Below, piece by piece: positions 29,554 through 37,362 of a DNA stretch of 64,000 bases. The first letter of the stretch is position 1. Every line of letters starts with the position of its first letter. The notes below the pieces were generated by a model that ran no database searches, had not been told where the DNA came from, and saw only the letters and a program-made list of their open reading frames with translations. This stretch comes from Ammoniphilus oxalaticus (GTDB lineage Bacteria > Bacillota > Bacilli > Aneurinibacillales > RAOX-1): the NCBI RefSeq assembly GCF_003609605.1, contig NZ_MCHY01000009.1:204522-268521 (forward strand). The letters are read 5' to 3'. Position numbers and translations under genes: made by a program.

Positions 29554-30093
29554 CTAACGATTATAGACTTCTGGCTTCAATACCCCAATAAAAGGGAGAT
29601 TACGATAGCGCTCAGCATAGTCTAATCCATATCCTACTACAAATTCATCTGGAATCTCAAATCCGCAATAATCCGGTTTAAGATCCACCTTTCGGTGATG
29701 CGGTTTATCCAGCAGTGTAATGATTTTTGTGCTTTCCGCTTTTCTTCTACGCAACAAATCAAGCAAATAGTTTAAAGTAAGCCCACTATCAATAATATCT
29801 TCAACGATTAATACGTGTCTCCCTTCAACGCTGGCATCCAGATCCTTAATAATTCGCACTTCCCCAGAGGAGACCGTCGACGTCCCGTAGCTGGATACCG
29901 CCATAAAATCCATCTCGATATGAATTGAGACTCTTTTGATCAAGTCTGACATAAAAGGCGCGGCGCCTTTCAAAACGCAAATAACAAGCGGATTTTTATC
30001 GTAATAATCCTCGCTGATCGTATGCCCAAGTTCTAAAATTTTTTCCTGCAGTTGTTCTTCAGTCAAAAGTACCCTTTCAATTTCATTCAGCAT
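29554..30093 (-). CDS. hpt: Hypoxanthine phosphoribosyltransferase
   Basis: Salvages hypoxanthine and guanine with PRPP. The 179-residue protein has [11 protein letters not shown] near residue 37 and the PRPP loop [14 protein letters not shown] near residue 94, both diagnostic, plus a C-terminal [19 protein letters not shown]. Length is normal. It overlaps tilS by 11 bases; in B. subtilis the two products act together to activate ftsH transcription, and the order tilS-hprT-ftsH is kept here. Confidence 0.96.
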   Translation of the reverse strand: MLNEIERVLLTEEQLQEKILELGHTISEDYYDKNPLVICVLKGAAPFMSDLIKRVSIHIEMDFMAVSSYGTSTVSSGEVRIIKDLDASVEGRHVLIVEDIIDSGLTLNYLLDLLRRRKAESTKIITLLDKPHHRKVDLKPDYCGFEIPDEFVVGYGLDYAERYRNLPFIGVLKPEVYNR

Positions 30094-31519
30094 GATTTCC
30101 TCCTGTAGTTGAGCGTTCTTTTTCTAAACGTATAACCAGCGATCGTTTCGTATGCTCTGTAATTAAAGCCCGATCAGATCGTCTAACGCCCGCAAGCCAC
30201 AAAATCCCCGCTTCGTCCGCTAAAATGGGAATTTGATCCCTTTTTGCCAGAGGAATCTTCTGATCTATTAACAGATCTTTAACCCTTTTCCTGCCCTTCA
30301 TTCCCAACAAGCTTATTCGATCTCCTTTCCTTCTATTTCTTAAAATGAGCGGACCTTTAATTTCATCGGCGTCAAACATAGCCACTTCTTCATTTAGAGA
30401 GTCCATCCCAACAACCGCTTGATCAACCATCTCAGCAACTACCCACAATTTCGCTTCATGTATATATACGCTTCCGGGAACATCCATTTTATAGCTGAAC
30501 AGCGAGTCGGTCGGGATTGACAGTGAAGACAATGTAAAGATGATCTGATCATACTCTCTCCTAACGAGCGCTCCATTGGGAAGCTCCAGCCGAGATGAAA
30601 CGCGACCTTGTTCAACCCATTCACAAATACGATCAATATGTATAAACCCTATATTTGCCTGATTTGCATCAAGATAAGTAAATATTAGTTTAACCATTCT
30701 TCTTTGTAAAGCCAGATGGCTATTTAAAAACAATTTTCGTTTAATCACAACTTTCGTTTCACCGCGTTGTGTGATCATTTGCTGACATGTTTCGCTGGCA
30801 AGAACATCAAGTAAATTGTTTTCCTGTTCGGCAATTTCGCTCAACTGTATCAAGGCAGTTTGCAGTGATGGGTTAACCGTTTGCTCTAACCATGGAATCA
30901 CCTCAAGACGAAGGAAGTTTCGATGATAGGTTGTTTTTTCATTACTGCTATCTACTCTTGGCTTAATACCCCGTTGGTTGCAATAGGCGATTAAATCTTC
31001 CTTATTAACAGATAGCAGTGGCCGAGTGATTTGAAATCCCGCTTCTTGACGTGATATTGGAATTCCCGCCAATCCCTCAATTCCTGTTCCTCTTAACACA
31101 CGCATAAGAACTGTCTCCGCTTGATCATTAGCATGGTGAGCAAGAGCGAGTTTGTCAATTCTCCACACATTGGCCACCGAGCGAAAAAAATCGTACCTTG
31201 CGATCCGTGAAGCCGTTTGCGTGTTCATTTTCTTATCGCGAATCATTTTAGGGACATCCGTTTCGCCAATCTTACATGGAATTGACCATTGCTCGCAAAT
31301 ACGGGCCACATAAGCCGCATCTTGACGTGATTCTTCTCCTCGAAAACAATGGTTGAGGTGCGCTGCATAGATCGACCAGTCGTTCTTTTTAGAAAGTCTA
31401 CGGAGGATATCTAGTAAAGCCATGGAGTCTACTCCGCCAGACACGCCGACTAAGATGCGATCCCCCGCTTGGAAAAGAGCTTGTCGTTCAATCGATTGTA
31501 TGAGTTTATTAAATAACAT
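30083..31519 (-). CDS. tilS: tRNA(Ile)-lysidine synthase
   Basis: Modifies the wobble cytidine of tRNA-Ile(CAU) to lysidine, switching it from Met to Ile identity. The 478-residue protein has the PP-loop SGGVDS at residues 27-32, a TilS central substrate-binding region and a C-terminal domain with [10 protein letters not shown] near residue 400. The ATG at 31519 has GAGGGG upstream; an earlier in-frame start would add 16 residues unlike the family. Length is normal for Bacillales. Confidence 0.95.
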   Translation of the reverse strand: MLFNKLIQSIERQALFQAGDRILVGVSGGVDSMALLDILRRLSKKNDWSIYAAHLNHCFRGEESRQDAAYVARICEQWSIPCKIGETDVPKMIRDKKMNTQTASRIARYDFFRSVANVWRIDKLALAHHANDQAETVLMRVLRGTGIEGLAGIPISRQEAGFQITRPLLSVNKEDLIAYCNQRGIKPRVDSSNEKTTYHRNFLRLEVIPWLEQTVNPSLQTALIQLSEIAEQENNLLDVLASETCQQMITQRGETKVVIKRKLFLNSHLALQRRMVKLIFTYLDANQANIGFIHIDRICEWVEQGRVSSRLELPNGALVRREYDQIIFTLSSLSIPTDSLFSYKMDVPGSVYIHEAKLWVVAEMVDQAVVGMDSLNEEVAMFDADEIKGPLILRNRRKGDRISLLGMKGRKRVKDLLIDQKIPLAKRDQIPILADEAGILWLAGVRRSDRALITEHTKRSLVIRLEKERSTTGGNHAE

Positions 31520-31550
31520 ATTACCCCTCAGTTGGAGTTTTTTGTGTTGT

Positions 31551-31559
31551 ATTATATCA
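31551..31559 (-). promoter_or_regulatory. Extended -10 promoter of tilS-hpt
   Basis: TGATATAAT at 31551-31559, that is TG-N-TATAAT. No good -35 is present, as is common for extended -10 promoters. It lies 32 bases before the tilS start. Confidence 0.6.
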
Positions 31560-31593
31560 TACTTCACTTTACTTTTGGGGGTGGAATAAAGGT

Positions 31594-31620
31594 AAGCTCA
31601 AAGGCTCAGCCTTTGAGCTT
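31594..31620 (-). terminator. Perfect 27-base palindrome after spoIIE, probable terminator
   Basis: Thirteen-base perfect arms (AAGCTCAAAGGCT and its complement) around one central base. It begins 43 bases after the spoIIE stop. The tract following on the minus strand is only moderately T-rich (ACCTTTATT), so terminator strength is uncertain. Confidence 0.6.
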
Positions 31621-31663
31621 CACACTCCCACCATATTATTGCCTAAATCTACAGTTTTAGACA

Positions 31664-34147
31664 TTAACTCACTCGTTTAGGACGTTGCAAAGGTTCAATT
31701 CCTGGGATTGGGAAAGTACCCCACTTTGGCACAAATGGATCTAGTCGAGAAACAAGAATGGTCATGTCATCATCAATCTCGCCAAATTTCCCCCGAATGA
31801 CCCTCTCTAAAAGGATATCCGCAATTTCTTCAGGATCATCTGTGTCTAATTCAGATACGATTCTTTTGAACCACATCTCCTTATTTTCAATTTGCTCATG
31901 CGCCTCTAGTAACCCGTCACTAACCATAATTAAAAGGTCACCCGGCTTCAACCTTTCCGTTACGACATCAACATCAATATCCTCGATGATTCCAATCGGT
32001 AAATTATTTGCCGTAATTGTTAAAACTTCTTTTCCTCTTTTAATAAAGCTTGGGTTCGATCCTGTTTTAATAAATTTTGTATTTCCTGAATATTGGTCTA
32101 TGATCGCTAAATCCACTGTCGCAAATATCTCATCAGGGGAGCGTAAGGATAATACGGTATTGACTGACTTGATGGCGAGCGATTCATCCAGCCCCGCATC
32201 CAACAACTCTTTCAACAATTGCAGTGTCGCTGTGCTTTCCAAATGAGCTCGATCCCCGTTGCCCATTCCATCACTGATCGCCATAATGTATTTTCCGCTG
32301 CCTAGTTCCTTTGTCATAAAACAATCTCCTGAGACAAGACGACCGTCCATCGCAATTCCAGTTCCGTAGCAAGCAACGTTAAAGTTTTTCTCCGACCCGA
32401 GAATAATGACACATGCCCCTTCTCCAGTCGAATCACAATCCTTGCTTTTGACTGTAATATTCTCGCCAATAATTGATGTTAACATCGGAGCAATGATGCT
32501 TTCACACTGAGCATGCCCATCACATACAGGTTGTGTAATTTCAATATCGACTTGATCTTGTTCCAAACTCAAAATATTGACGCGTTGCACAGATAACCCA
32601 ATGTTCTCAAGGGCTCCAAGAACTTGTTGTTCCTGCAGGGACAAGTCAATTCCTTCCCTCTTTAATTCACTAGCGAAGTTGTTCATCACTTTCGATACAC
32701 CTAACAACTGATCGGCGACCAATTCCCGACTTTCACGCACCTGCTTTTGTAAAAACAACCCCTCTTGAATTTCAAAATACTCATCATAAATGACCTGCTC
32801 TAATCGATCTTTATTGACACACTGTTGGTGATATTCATAGTTCTTGATCCTTTCGGCATCGATTTCGCCATACGTATCTAATTGATAAATCAACTCCCCT
32901 AACATTTGAATCGTACCTTCCGTTTGCGCCTCTGACCAACACTTTTCCTTTTTCCAACATGTTTGACACGATCGCTCGGTTACCCTCGCCAAAAATTCAT
33001 GAGAATCGATTTGTTCCTCCTGCTCGCTTTTATTTTGTAACGTAACCTGTGTAAACGCATTTGACAACTCTTGAAAGACCGTTGAAAACTTCAAAATTTT
33101 TTGAACCGTTACATCACGCACTTTGCGCATATATTCGTATTGTGAGTCTTCGTTTTCCTCCGTGCCTGGCACAAACCGAGCCATACTATGAAACAATCGA
33201 CTTGGCGTGATTAAAAACAGTGAGATCGCTACAGTTGTTTCGATACTAGACAGAAGAATCGACTGCTTGTCCCCTATGTATAAAATAAAGATCGAAGCGC
33301 CGACCAACATCCCAAGGGCCGAACCCGCCCGTTTCCCCTCTTTCATTAATCCAGCCAACAGACCTGCAAACGCCAGCAAACTGATTTGTTCCACTAAGTT
33401 AACATCGGCTAGACTTACAATGATTCCCGTAATAACACCAACGGTCGCGCCAATTGCCCCACCGCCAACAAACGCAATCGCCAATACTAAGTATTTCGCT
33501 AATGCGCCTTGCGCTGAAACGCCCGCAATCGACCACCCTAACGTCCCAGTCATAACTGACGCGAGTAAAATGACCATACAAACGATTTCCTCTGTTTTTA
33601 ACTCATGATGATATTTTTTATTCGTTAAGAACGGAAGTGATTGGACAAAGATAAGCGTTAGCACCGCTGCTAAAACCGCTTCCACTGTACTCATTACCGT
33701 CGTATATAGCGATAGATCGCGGGCAAATAAATTATAAACAATATGACTAAAGAAGAGTGAAGCAAACACGATGAAGGGAGCGTGATTTAACTCCTTCCGC
33801 TGTCTCTTTTCTTGAAATTTTAAAATAGCAAAAGCAATAGCTAGATTAAACAAAATAAATACAGCATGAGAAGTTGAGTGAGACGCGGCTCCTAACAGTA
33901 GGGCCAACGCTGTAAGCAACAGCTTGTCCTTTCGTAAAAAGTAAATAACAATAAAATACGCTGCCGCGAATGGGGCAAGATCTTGTAAAATGAGGGCTCG
34001 CCCCAATAAATAACCCATTAAAATATAAAAAAGACCTAATCTTTGTATCCAGCTTTCAACCCACAAGTTAATTTTGGCCCATAGCTCTTTGATGGGAACG
34101 ACCAGCCTTTGACCCATTTCATTAGCTAACGCCTGGATACGAAACAT
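31664..34147 (-). CDS. spoIIE: Stage II sporulation protein E, membrane PP2C phosphatase
   Basis: Dephosphorylates SpoIIAA to release sigma-F in the forespore, and links to the polar septum. The 827-residue protein has about ten transmembrane segments in residues 35-320, a central regulatory region with a CxxCWKKEKCW cysteine cluster near residue 410, and a C-terminal PP2C domain (from about 595) with SDGMGNGDRAH near 635 and VSDGLLEAH near 765, including the metal-binding aspartates. Length matches B. subtilis SpoIIE. The ATG at 34147 follows GGTGG. Upstream is the typical 21-bp-spaced promoter with 0A boxes. Confidence 0.97.
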   Translation of the reverse strand: MFRIQALANEMGQRLVVPIKELWAKINLWVESWIQRLGLFYILMGYLLGRALILQDLAPFAAAYFIVIYFLRKDKLLLTALALLLGAASHSTSHAVFILFNLAIAFAILKFQEKRQRKELNHAPFIVFASLFFSHIVYNLFARDLSLYTTVMSTVEAVLAAVLTLIFVQSLPFLTNKKYHHELKTEEIVCMVILLASVMTGTLGWSIAGVSAQGALAKYLVLAIAFVGGGAIGATVGVITGIIVSLADVNLVEQISLLAFAGLLAGLMKEGKRAGSALGMLVGASIFILYIGDKQSILLSSIETTVAISLFLITPSRLFHSMARFVPGTEENEDSQYEYMRKVRDVTVQKILKFSTVFQELSNAFTQVTLQNKSEQEEQIDSHEFLARVTERSCQTCWKKEKCWSEAQTEGTIQMLGELIYQLDTYGEIDAERIKNYEYHQQCVNKDRLEQVIYDEYFEIQEGLFLQKQVRESRELVADQLLGVSKVMNNFASELKREGIDLSLQEQQVLGALENIGLSVQRVNILSLEQDQVDIEITQPVCDGHAQCESIIAPMLTSIIGENITVKSKDCDSTGEGACVIILGSEKNFNVACYGTGIAMDGRLVSGDCFMTKELGSGKYIMAISDGMGNGDRAHLESTATLQLLKELLDAGLDESLAIKSVNTVLSLRSPDEIFATVDLAIIDQYSGNTKFIKTGSNPSFIKRGKEVLTITANNLPIGIIEDIDVDVVTERLKPGDLLIMVSDGLLEAHEQIENKEMWFKRIVSELDTDDPEEIADILLERVIRGKFGEIDDDMTILVSRLDPFVPKWGTFPIPGIEPLQRPKRVS

Positions 34148-34180
34148 AATCAACACCACCCAATAGTATTTGTTGACATG

Positions 34181-34213
34181 ATTATAACGCTAGCAACTTG
34201 TAAAATTTGTCAA
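34181..34213 (-). promoter_or_regulatory. spoIIE promoter with atypical 21-bp spacer
   Basis: -35 TTGACA at 34208-34213 and -10 TATAAT at 34181-34186, both perfect consensus, but 21 bp apart instead of 17. Spo0A-activated promoters spoIIE and spoIIG of B. subtilis are known for such wide spacing. This is a sigma-A promoter that should work only with activator. Confidence 0.9.
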
Positions 34214-34239
34214 AAGAGCAAGGCTTATTCCAGAAAGTT

Positions 34240-34259
34240 TGCGACAATTGTAACCGACA
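34240..34259 (-). promoter_or_regulatory. Candidate Spo0A boxes upstream of spoIIE
   Basis: TGTCGCA at 34240-34246 and TGTCGGT at 34253-34259 (consensus TGTCGAA; one and two mismatches), 13 bp apart, about 65-85 bases before the predicted start. A third, TGTCAAA, lies on the plus strand at 34208-34214 over the -35. A perfect palindrome CTGTCGACAG is further up at 34344-34353. The rest of the 34214-34449 stretch holds no gene I can support. Confidence 0.6.
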
Positions 34260-34449
34260 ATCTACACGATCTGAGCATACCCAGTATTCCTTTTATTGGG
34301 AATCAGTATTCTGTACGCAGTTTGTACTCGTTATTGTAACTGTCTGTCGACAGATGGGAAGTATATCTCACTATATTCGGTTTCCATCTTCGGAAATTTA
34401 CAATTTTGCTGAGTAACTTAAATCTGCGCGTAATTGTTACACCCCAAAG

Positions 34450-34488
34450 AAAAAAAGCCTTCAAAAAAGTGTTGCGATTTGAAGGCTT
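34450..34488 (-). terminator. Rho-independent terminator after divIC
   Basis: Stem AGCCTTCAAA/TTTGAAGGCT with a loop of about 12 bases and a T-run at 34450-34456 on the minus strand, starting 4 bases after the divIC stop. Confidence 0.88.
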
Positions 34489-34491
34489 AGC

Positions 34492-34800
34492 TTATTCAGG
34501 CGTAATAAAAATGACTTCCCCCGGTTTAGAAAGGTGATAGTCCCTTCTTGCGATTTCAGCTATGTACTCGGTATCATGGAGTCTATTGACCTGATACGTC
34601 AGCTCTTCATTCTCCAATTTTACCTGGTCTAACGATTGAGCTACTTTGATCATGTCCTGCCTTTTTTCCGCAAGCGCGGCCTCTTGGTCATACCAGGTAA
34701 GTCCTGCCCATAGGCAAAAGGGAATGATAATTAACAAAAGTAACCTCTTTCGTCTTCTTTGTCCTATCTTCCTAGTCTCTAATGGATCAAGATTACGCAT
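34492..34800 (-). CDS. divIC: Septum formation initiator protein DivIC
   Basis: Bitopic membrane protein of the divisome that forms a complex with FtsL and DivIB. The 102-residue protein has a basic cytoplasmic N-terminus (RKIGQRRRKRLL), one transmembrane helix at about residues 20-36, then a coiled coil (about residues 45-75) and the short extracytoplasmic tail. The ATG at 34800 follows GAGGTG; an ATG at 34818 overlaps the yabQ stop but has no ribosome site. The S1-domain gene yabR that follows divIC in B. subtilis is missing here. Confidence 0.9.
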   Translation of the reverse strand: MRNLDPLETRKIGQRRRKRLLLLIIIPFCLWAGLTWYDQEAALAEKRQDMIKVAQSLDQVKLENEELTYQVNRLHDTEYIAEIARRDYHLSKPGEVIFITPE

Positions 34801-34814
34801 TTGGTTGGCACACC

Positions 34815-35441
34815 TCATTCATCTTTTTCATCGTGTTCATCGTCCTCATCTTTCTTTTTGGACTTTTTCCCTTTCAACTTTACTATTTTCGCCAAACGTC
34901 TTGAAAATCCTGCTCCTTTCTTTTTTGCGCCGCCTGTAATCTTTTTGCTCCACTTCTTTGAACCCGTTCCTATCGGAGTCACTATCCTTTTAATAAAGCT
35001 ATAAATGAACAGAATGACCCTCCATAAAAAGAGAGCAATCGCGATAATGATCGCCAATGCGGTTTGATAAATAAAAATAAGCGGCTTAATGAGTAATACC
35101 TGACATAATCGGGTCATAAAGCGATAAATAGCCTTTACAAGCTGAATCAACCGTAAAAACCATTTAATATAAAAAGAAGTAAATAAACTAAAATAAAGCC
35201 AAGCCCCAAGACCCATTCCTAAAAACAGATAAAGCCGCACAATCCCCTCATTCACTCTTAACAGTGTGCCAAATACGAGGAAAAGACAGCTTGCCCAAAA
35301 CAAAAGATCGCAGATGATTACTAACCATCCGCGAAGCCCGGTCTGACCTTTCATCACTCTATAGGTGTCATACAACAACCCCATCGTCATTCCGCAGCCA
35401 ACCATTAGCAGCATGGTTATCGCTTGAATTTCTATACTCAC
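34815..35441 (-). CDS. yabQ: Spore cortex biosynthesis protein YabQ
   Basis: Mother-cell membrane protein needed for cortex formation. The 208-residue protein has an N-terminal YabQ domain (YDTYRVMKGQTG near residue 24) with about five hydrophobic segments, then a strongly basic and acidic C-terminal tail (KKWSKKITGGAKKKG ... EDDEHDEKDE). The start is GTG at 35439-35441, overlapping the yabP TGA by one codon position (GTGA), so YabP and YabQ are translationally coupled. The pair is conserved in spore formers. Confidence 0.9.
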   Translation of the reverse strand: MSIEIQAITMLLMVGCGMTMGLLYDTYRVMKGQTGLRGWLVIICDLLFWASCLFLVFGTLLRVNEGIVRLYLFLGMGLGAWLYFSLFTSFYIKWFLRLIQLVKAIYRFMTRLCQVLLIKPLIFIYQTALAIIIAIALFLWRVILFIYSFIKRIVTPIGTGSKKWSKKITGGAKKKGAGFSRRLAKIVKLKGKKSKKKDEDDEHDEKDE

Positions 35442-35722
35442 TTAAATAACCTGCCCATCAATCCTTTGCCTTTAGAGCCCCCTTGACTTTCATTTGAATA
35501 CCCAAAATCGTGCACATAGCCTTCAATCGATACTTGGCCTGTTTCTAAACTTAAATTCTTCATGTGTAAGTTTTGACCTTTAATACAAAGAAATCCGCAT
35601 TCTGTTTCCAACAAAAATTCTTCGCTATCGAAACTTTCTACATTTAATACCCCTGATATTTCAAGCTTCTTACGGTTGAACATCGTTACTTCATGTCGAG
35701 GATTTTTCTTTGCCTCTGCCAT
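35438..35722 (-). CDS. yabP: Sporulation protein YabP
   Basis: Small mother-cell protein involved in spore formation. The 94-residue protein is a YabP/YqfC-type beta-rich domain: HEVTMFNRKKLEISGVLNV then FLLETECGFLCIKGQNLHM and VSIEGYVHDFGY. A good GGAGGTG site precedes the ATG. In B. subtilis yabP and yabQ are sigma-E-dependent; I did not find a convincing sigma-E promoter here. Normally yabO (rqcP) precedes it directly, but here about 1.3 kb of accessory DNA intervenes. Confidence 0.92.
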   Translation of the reverse strand: MAEAKKNPRHEVTMFNRKKLEISGVLNVESFDSEEFLLETECGFLCIKGQNLHMKNLSLETGQVSIEGYVHDFGYSNESQGGSKGKGLMGRLFK

Positions 35723-35781
35723 GATCGGCTACACCTCCATACATGCGGCTTTTTGTACATGTTATGGGCGAAGCCTACTAA

Positions 35782-36762
35782 TTAGAACTCGAAGTATTTC
35801 CGATAGTAAATTTTATATCTTCCGTCTCCCGTCGTTGGGAGCTCTAAAGCCTGCAGCCAGCGGGAGCATAGATTGATGGATTGAATATGAAGGAATGCGC
35901 GACACTGCTTGTTTGTTGCGCTGCCAAAGATGAGCAAGTAATCCTTGATTGCTTGATTGTGGGCTGTTTGCGATATCACTTTGCAGGACCGACAATACCA
36001 ATGATATTTTATCCGCTCCATCGGTATGCATTCACATTCAGGGCATTGGACGCCGGTAAGGATTTCCTCGGGATCTATCGCAAATTGCTTGAGAGGAGTT
36101 AGTTTAGGGGGAGTGTCAGCTTCAAGAAGCAGCTCACGAAGTTTTCATAACTTGTAAGGAGTCAGGACTTTTTGCTTGTATTGCGCTTGTGTTATGTGGC
36201 GGATTTGATCGGGGATTTGATCGGGGATTTGTTCCGCGAAGAGCATTTGGCGGTAAATATCGTTGGAACCTTCATTTGTCTTCAACATGGATGTGGAATT
36301 ACCGATCAAGACTAATCCTGCGATGGGAATCGAGATGCGTTGAGTTCGCAACCAATCGGTAAGAACGGCGCGCTGTCTATTCAGTTGCATAATTGGGTCG
36401 GGAAAAGAGGTTTCCTGATTTTGATATTTCCGAATAAAACGTCTCGTATGCTGATCATAAAGGAGCTCCCCGAGGAAGTTTTTAGATTCAACAACGAATA
36501 ACGCATGCGGAGAAACGATCAAAGCATCTAATTGACACATCTTTTTATTCGCAACCAGTCTTAGATCAAAAAATAGGTCATATTCCTGTTCACTTAAAAA
36601 GTTCAGATGGTAAGCTAACTGCTGTTCACCCACATACCCGGCCCAACCTTTTTGTAAACGAGCTGTAATTTCTGGCCGTTTTTTATGGCGGGGCGACAAT
36701 CGTCTAAGTAAAGCTTCTTCCACCTGAACCTGCAGCGGTAAATTGAGCGGCTTTCTAATCAT
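35782..36762 (-). pseudogene. NERD-domain protein interrupted by an in-frame TGA
   Basis: A nuclease-related-domain protein in two parts in one reading frame. The first 205 codons (36762 to 36148) hold the NERD core: GYVGEQQLAYHLNFL near residue 42, DLRLVANKKMCQLDALIVS near residue 65 and FVVESKNFLGEL near residue 90. A single TGA at 36145-36147 then stops translation. The same frame continues without interruption for 120 more codons, with CPECECIPM and WYCRSC (a four-Cys zinc ribbon) and a C-terminal helical region ending at 35782. Without the TGA the protein would be 326 residues, the size of full-length family members. It could be a pseudogene, a read-through gene, or a sequencing error. 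Function of the family is not established. Confidence 0.82.
36200..36231 (-). repeat. Short tandem repeat in the NERD gene
   Basis: A 12-base unit GGATTTGATCGG is repeated back to back, encoding IPDQIPDQI just before the in-frame TGA. Copy-number change would be in frame. Confidence 0.7.
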
Positions 36763-36845
36763 TGCGCAGCCTCCTTTTAAGAAAAACCTTCTAGATTTAT
36801 CGTGAAATCCCTTTTAGGTCACAAAATTGTCAACTAGGTCACAAA

Positions 36846-36878
36846 AAATAGTTCCTGCTCATTTTGCAGGAACTATTA
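36846..36878 (-). terminator. Rho-independent terminator upstream of the NERD gene
   Basis: Stem AATAGTTCCTGC/GCAGGAACTATT with loop AAAATGA, followed on the minus strand by TTTTTGTG. It would end transcripts from rqcP or from the structured RNA region next to it. Confidence 0.88.
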
Positions 36879-36883
36879 CAAAT

Positions 36884-37045
36884 AAGCTGTCCTCTTTTAG
36901 TTCGGTACAGCATACCCGCGACCGATTTTCAGTCGCAGGAGGCACCACGGGTCTCAGTCTCCCAGTTTCGGTAGCCGAACGCTATGAACGCTAGACTGGA
37001 ACAGCCTGGACCCGCGAATCCTGCGGCGGAAGCGGGCCTCACACA
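36884..37045 (-). ncRNA. Candidate structured RNA of unknown class
   Basis: No protein-coding signal. The segment is richer in G+C than its surroundings and full of nested complementary arms: CGCAGGA 36934-36940 with TCCTGCG 37019-37025; CGGGTC 36948-36953 with GACCCG 37009-37014; CCAGT 36962-36966 with ACTGG 36995-36999; TTCGG 36967-36971 with CCGAA 36975-36979. Side hairpins GCGAC/GTCGC (36918-36936) and GCTGT/ACAGC (36886-36911) follow. An octamer ACCCGCGA occurs twice (36914 and 37010) and could compete for the same partner. On the minus strand it lies after rqcP and ends at a strong terminator, which is why that strand is preferred. I do not recognise it as any known riboswitch or sRNA. 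Confidence 0.4.
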
Positions 37046-37060
37046 CGCTTCGCTCGCTGT

Positions 37061-37354
37061 TTACCAAGGGTAATCAGCGTCGTTCGTTTCCTCTTGCCGC
37101 TCGATCCGTTCCTCGGAAACGAGCGTGTACATCGTGGCGGCTTCCTCTTTCCTTGTCGTATCCACGATTCTTTCAATTTTAACCGTCGCTAATTTATTGC
37201 CGTAACGGATCTCCAGCTCGTCCCCAACTTTTACAGCGCTGCCCGATTTAGCTGGGCGCCCATTAAGTTGAACCCTTCCCTTGTCACAGACCTCTTTAGC
37301 CATCGTTCGTCTTTTAATTAAGCGTGATACTTTTAGATACTTGTCTAAACGCAA
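37061..37354 (-). CDS. rqcP: S4-domain RNA-binding protein RqcP (YabO)
   Basis: Works with RqcH in ribosome-associated quality control, helping add alanine tails to stalled chains on the 50S subunit. The 97-residue protein begins with the S4 domain [22 protein letters not shown] and [11 protein letters not shown] near residue 28; the heat-shock protein Hsp15 belongs to the same family. An acidic tail follows residue 80. It starts 8 bases after mazG. In B. subtilis the next gene is yabP; here an insertion-like segment lies between. Confidence 0.93.
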   Translation of the reverse strand: MRLDKYLKVSRLIKRRTMAKEVCDKGRVQLNGRPAKSGSAVKVGDELEIRYGNKLATVKIERIVDTTRKEEAATMYTLVSEERIERQEETNDADYPW

Positions 37355-37362
37355 CTACATCC

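Noticed and set aside
31758..32246. 162-codon plus-strand open frame opposite the SpoIIE phosphatase domain
   Set aside because: Composition is low-complexity Ser/Ile/Asn-rich and it mirrors conserved PP2C codons.
34207..34416. Possible 69-codon plus-strand gene between spoIIE and divIC
   Set aside because: It overlaps the spoIIE control region, lacks a ribosome site and has no known similarity that I can see.
35723..35781. Sigma-E promoter expected for yabP
   Set aside because: No pair of boxes matched the sigma-E consensus at proper spacing.
36145..36762. NERD gene read as frameshifted rather than stop-interrupted
   Set aside because: Downstream codons continue in the same frame right after the TGA, so no indel is needed to join the two halves.
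36930..36960. Plus-strand sequence AGGCACCACGGGTC resembling a degenerate T-box element
   Set aside because: The invariant TGGNACC core is not met, there is no following T-run terminator, and no plus-strand gene lies downstream (rqcP is on the other strand).
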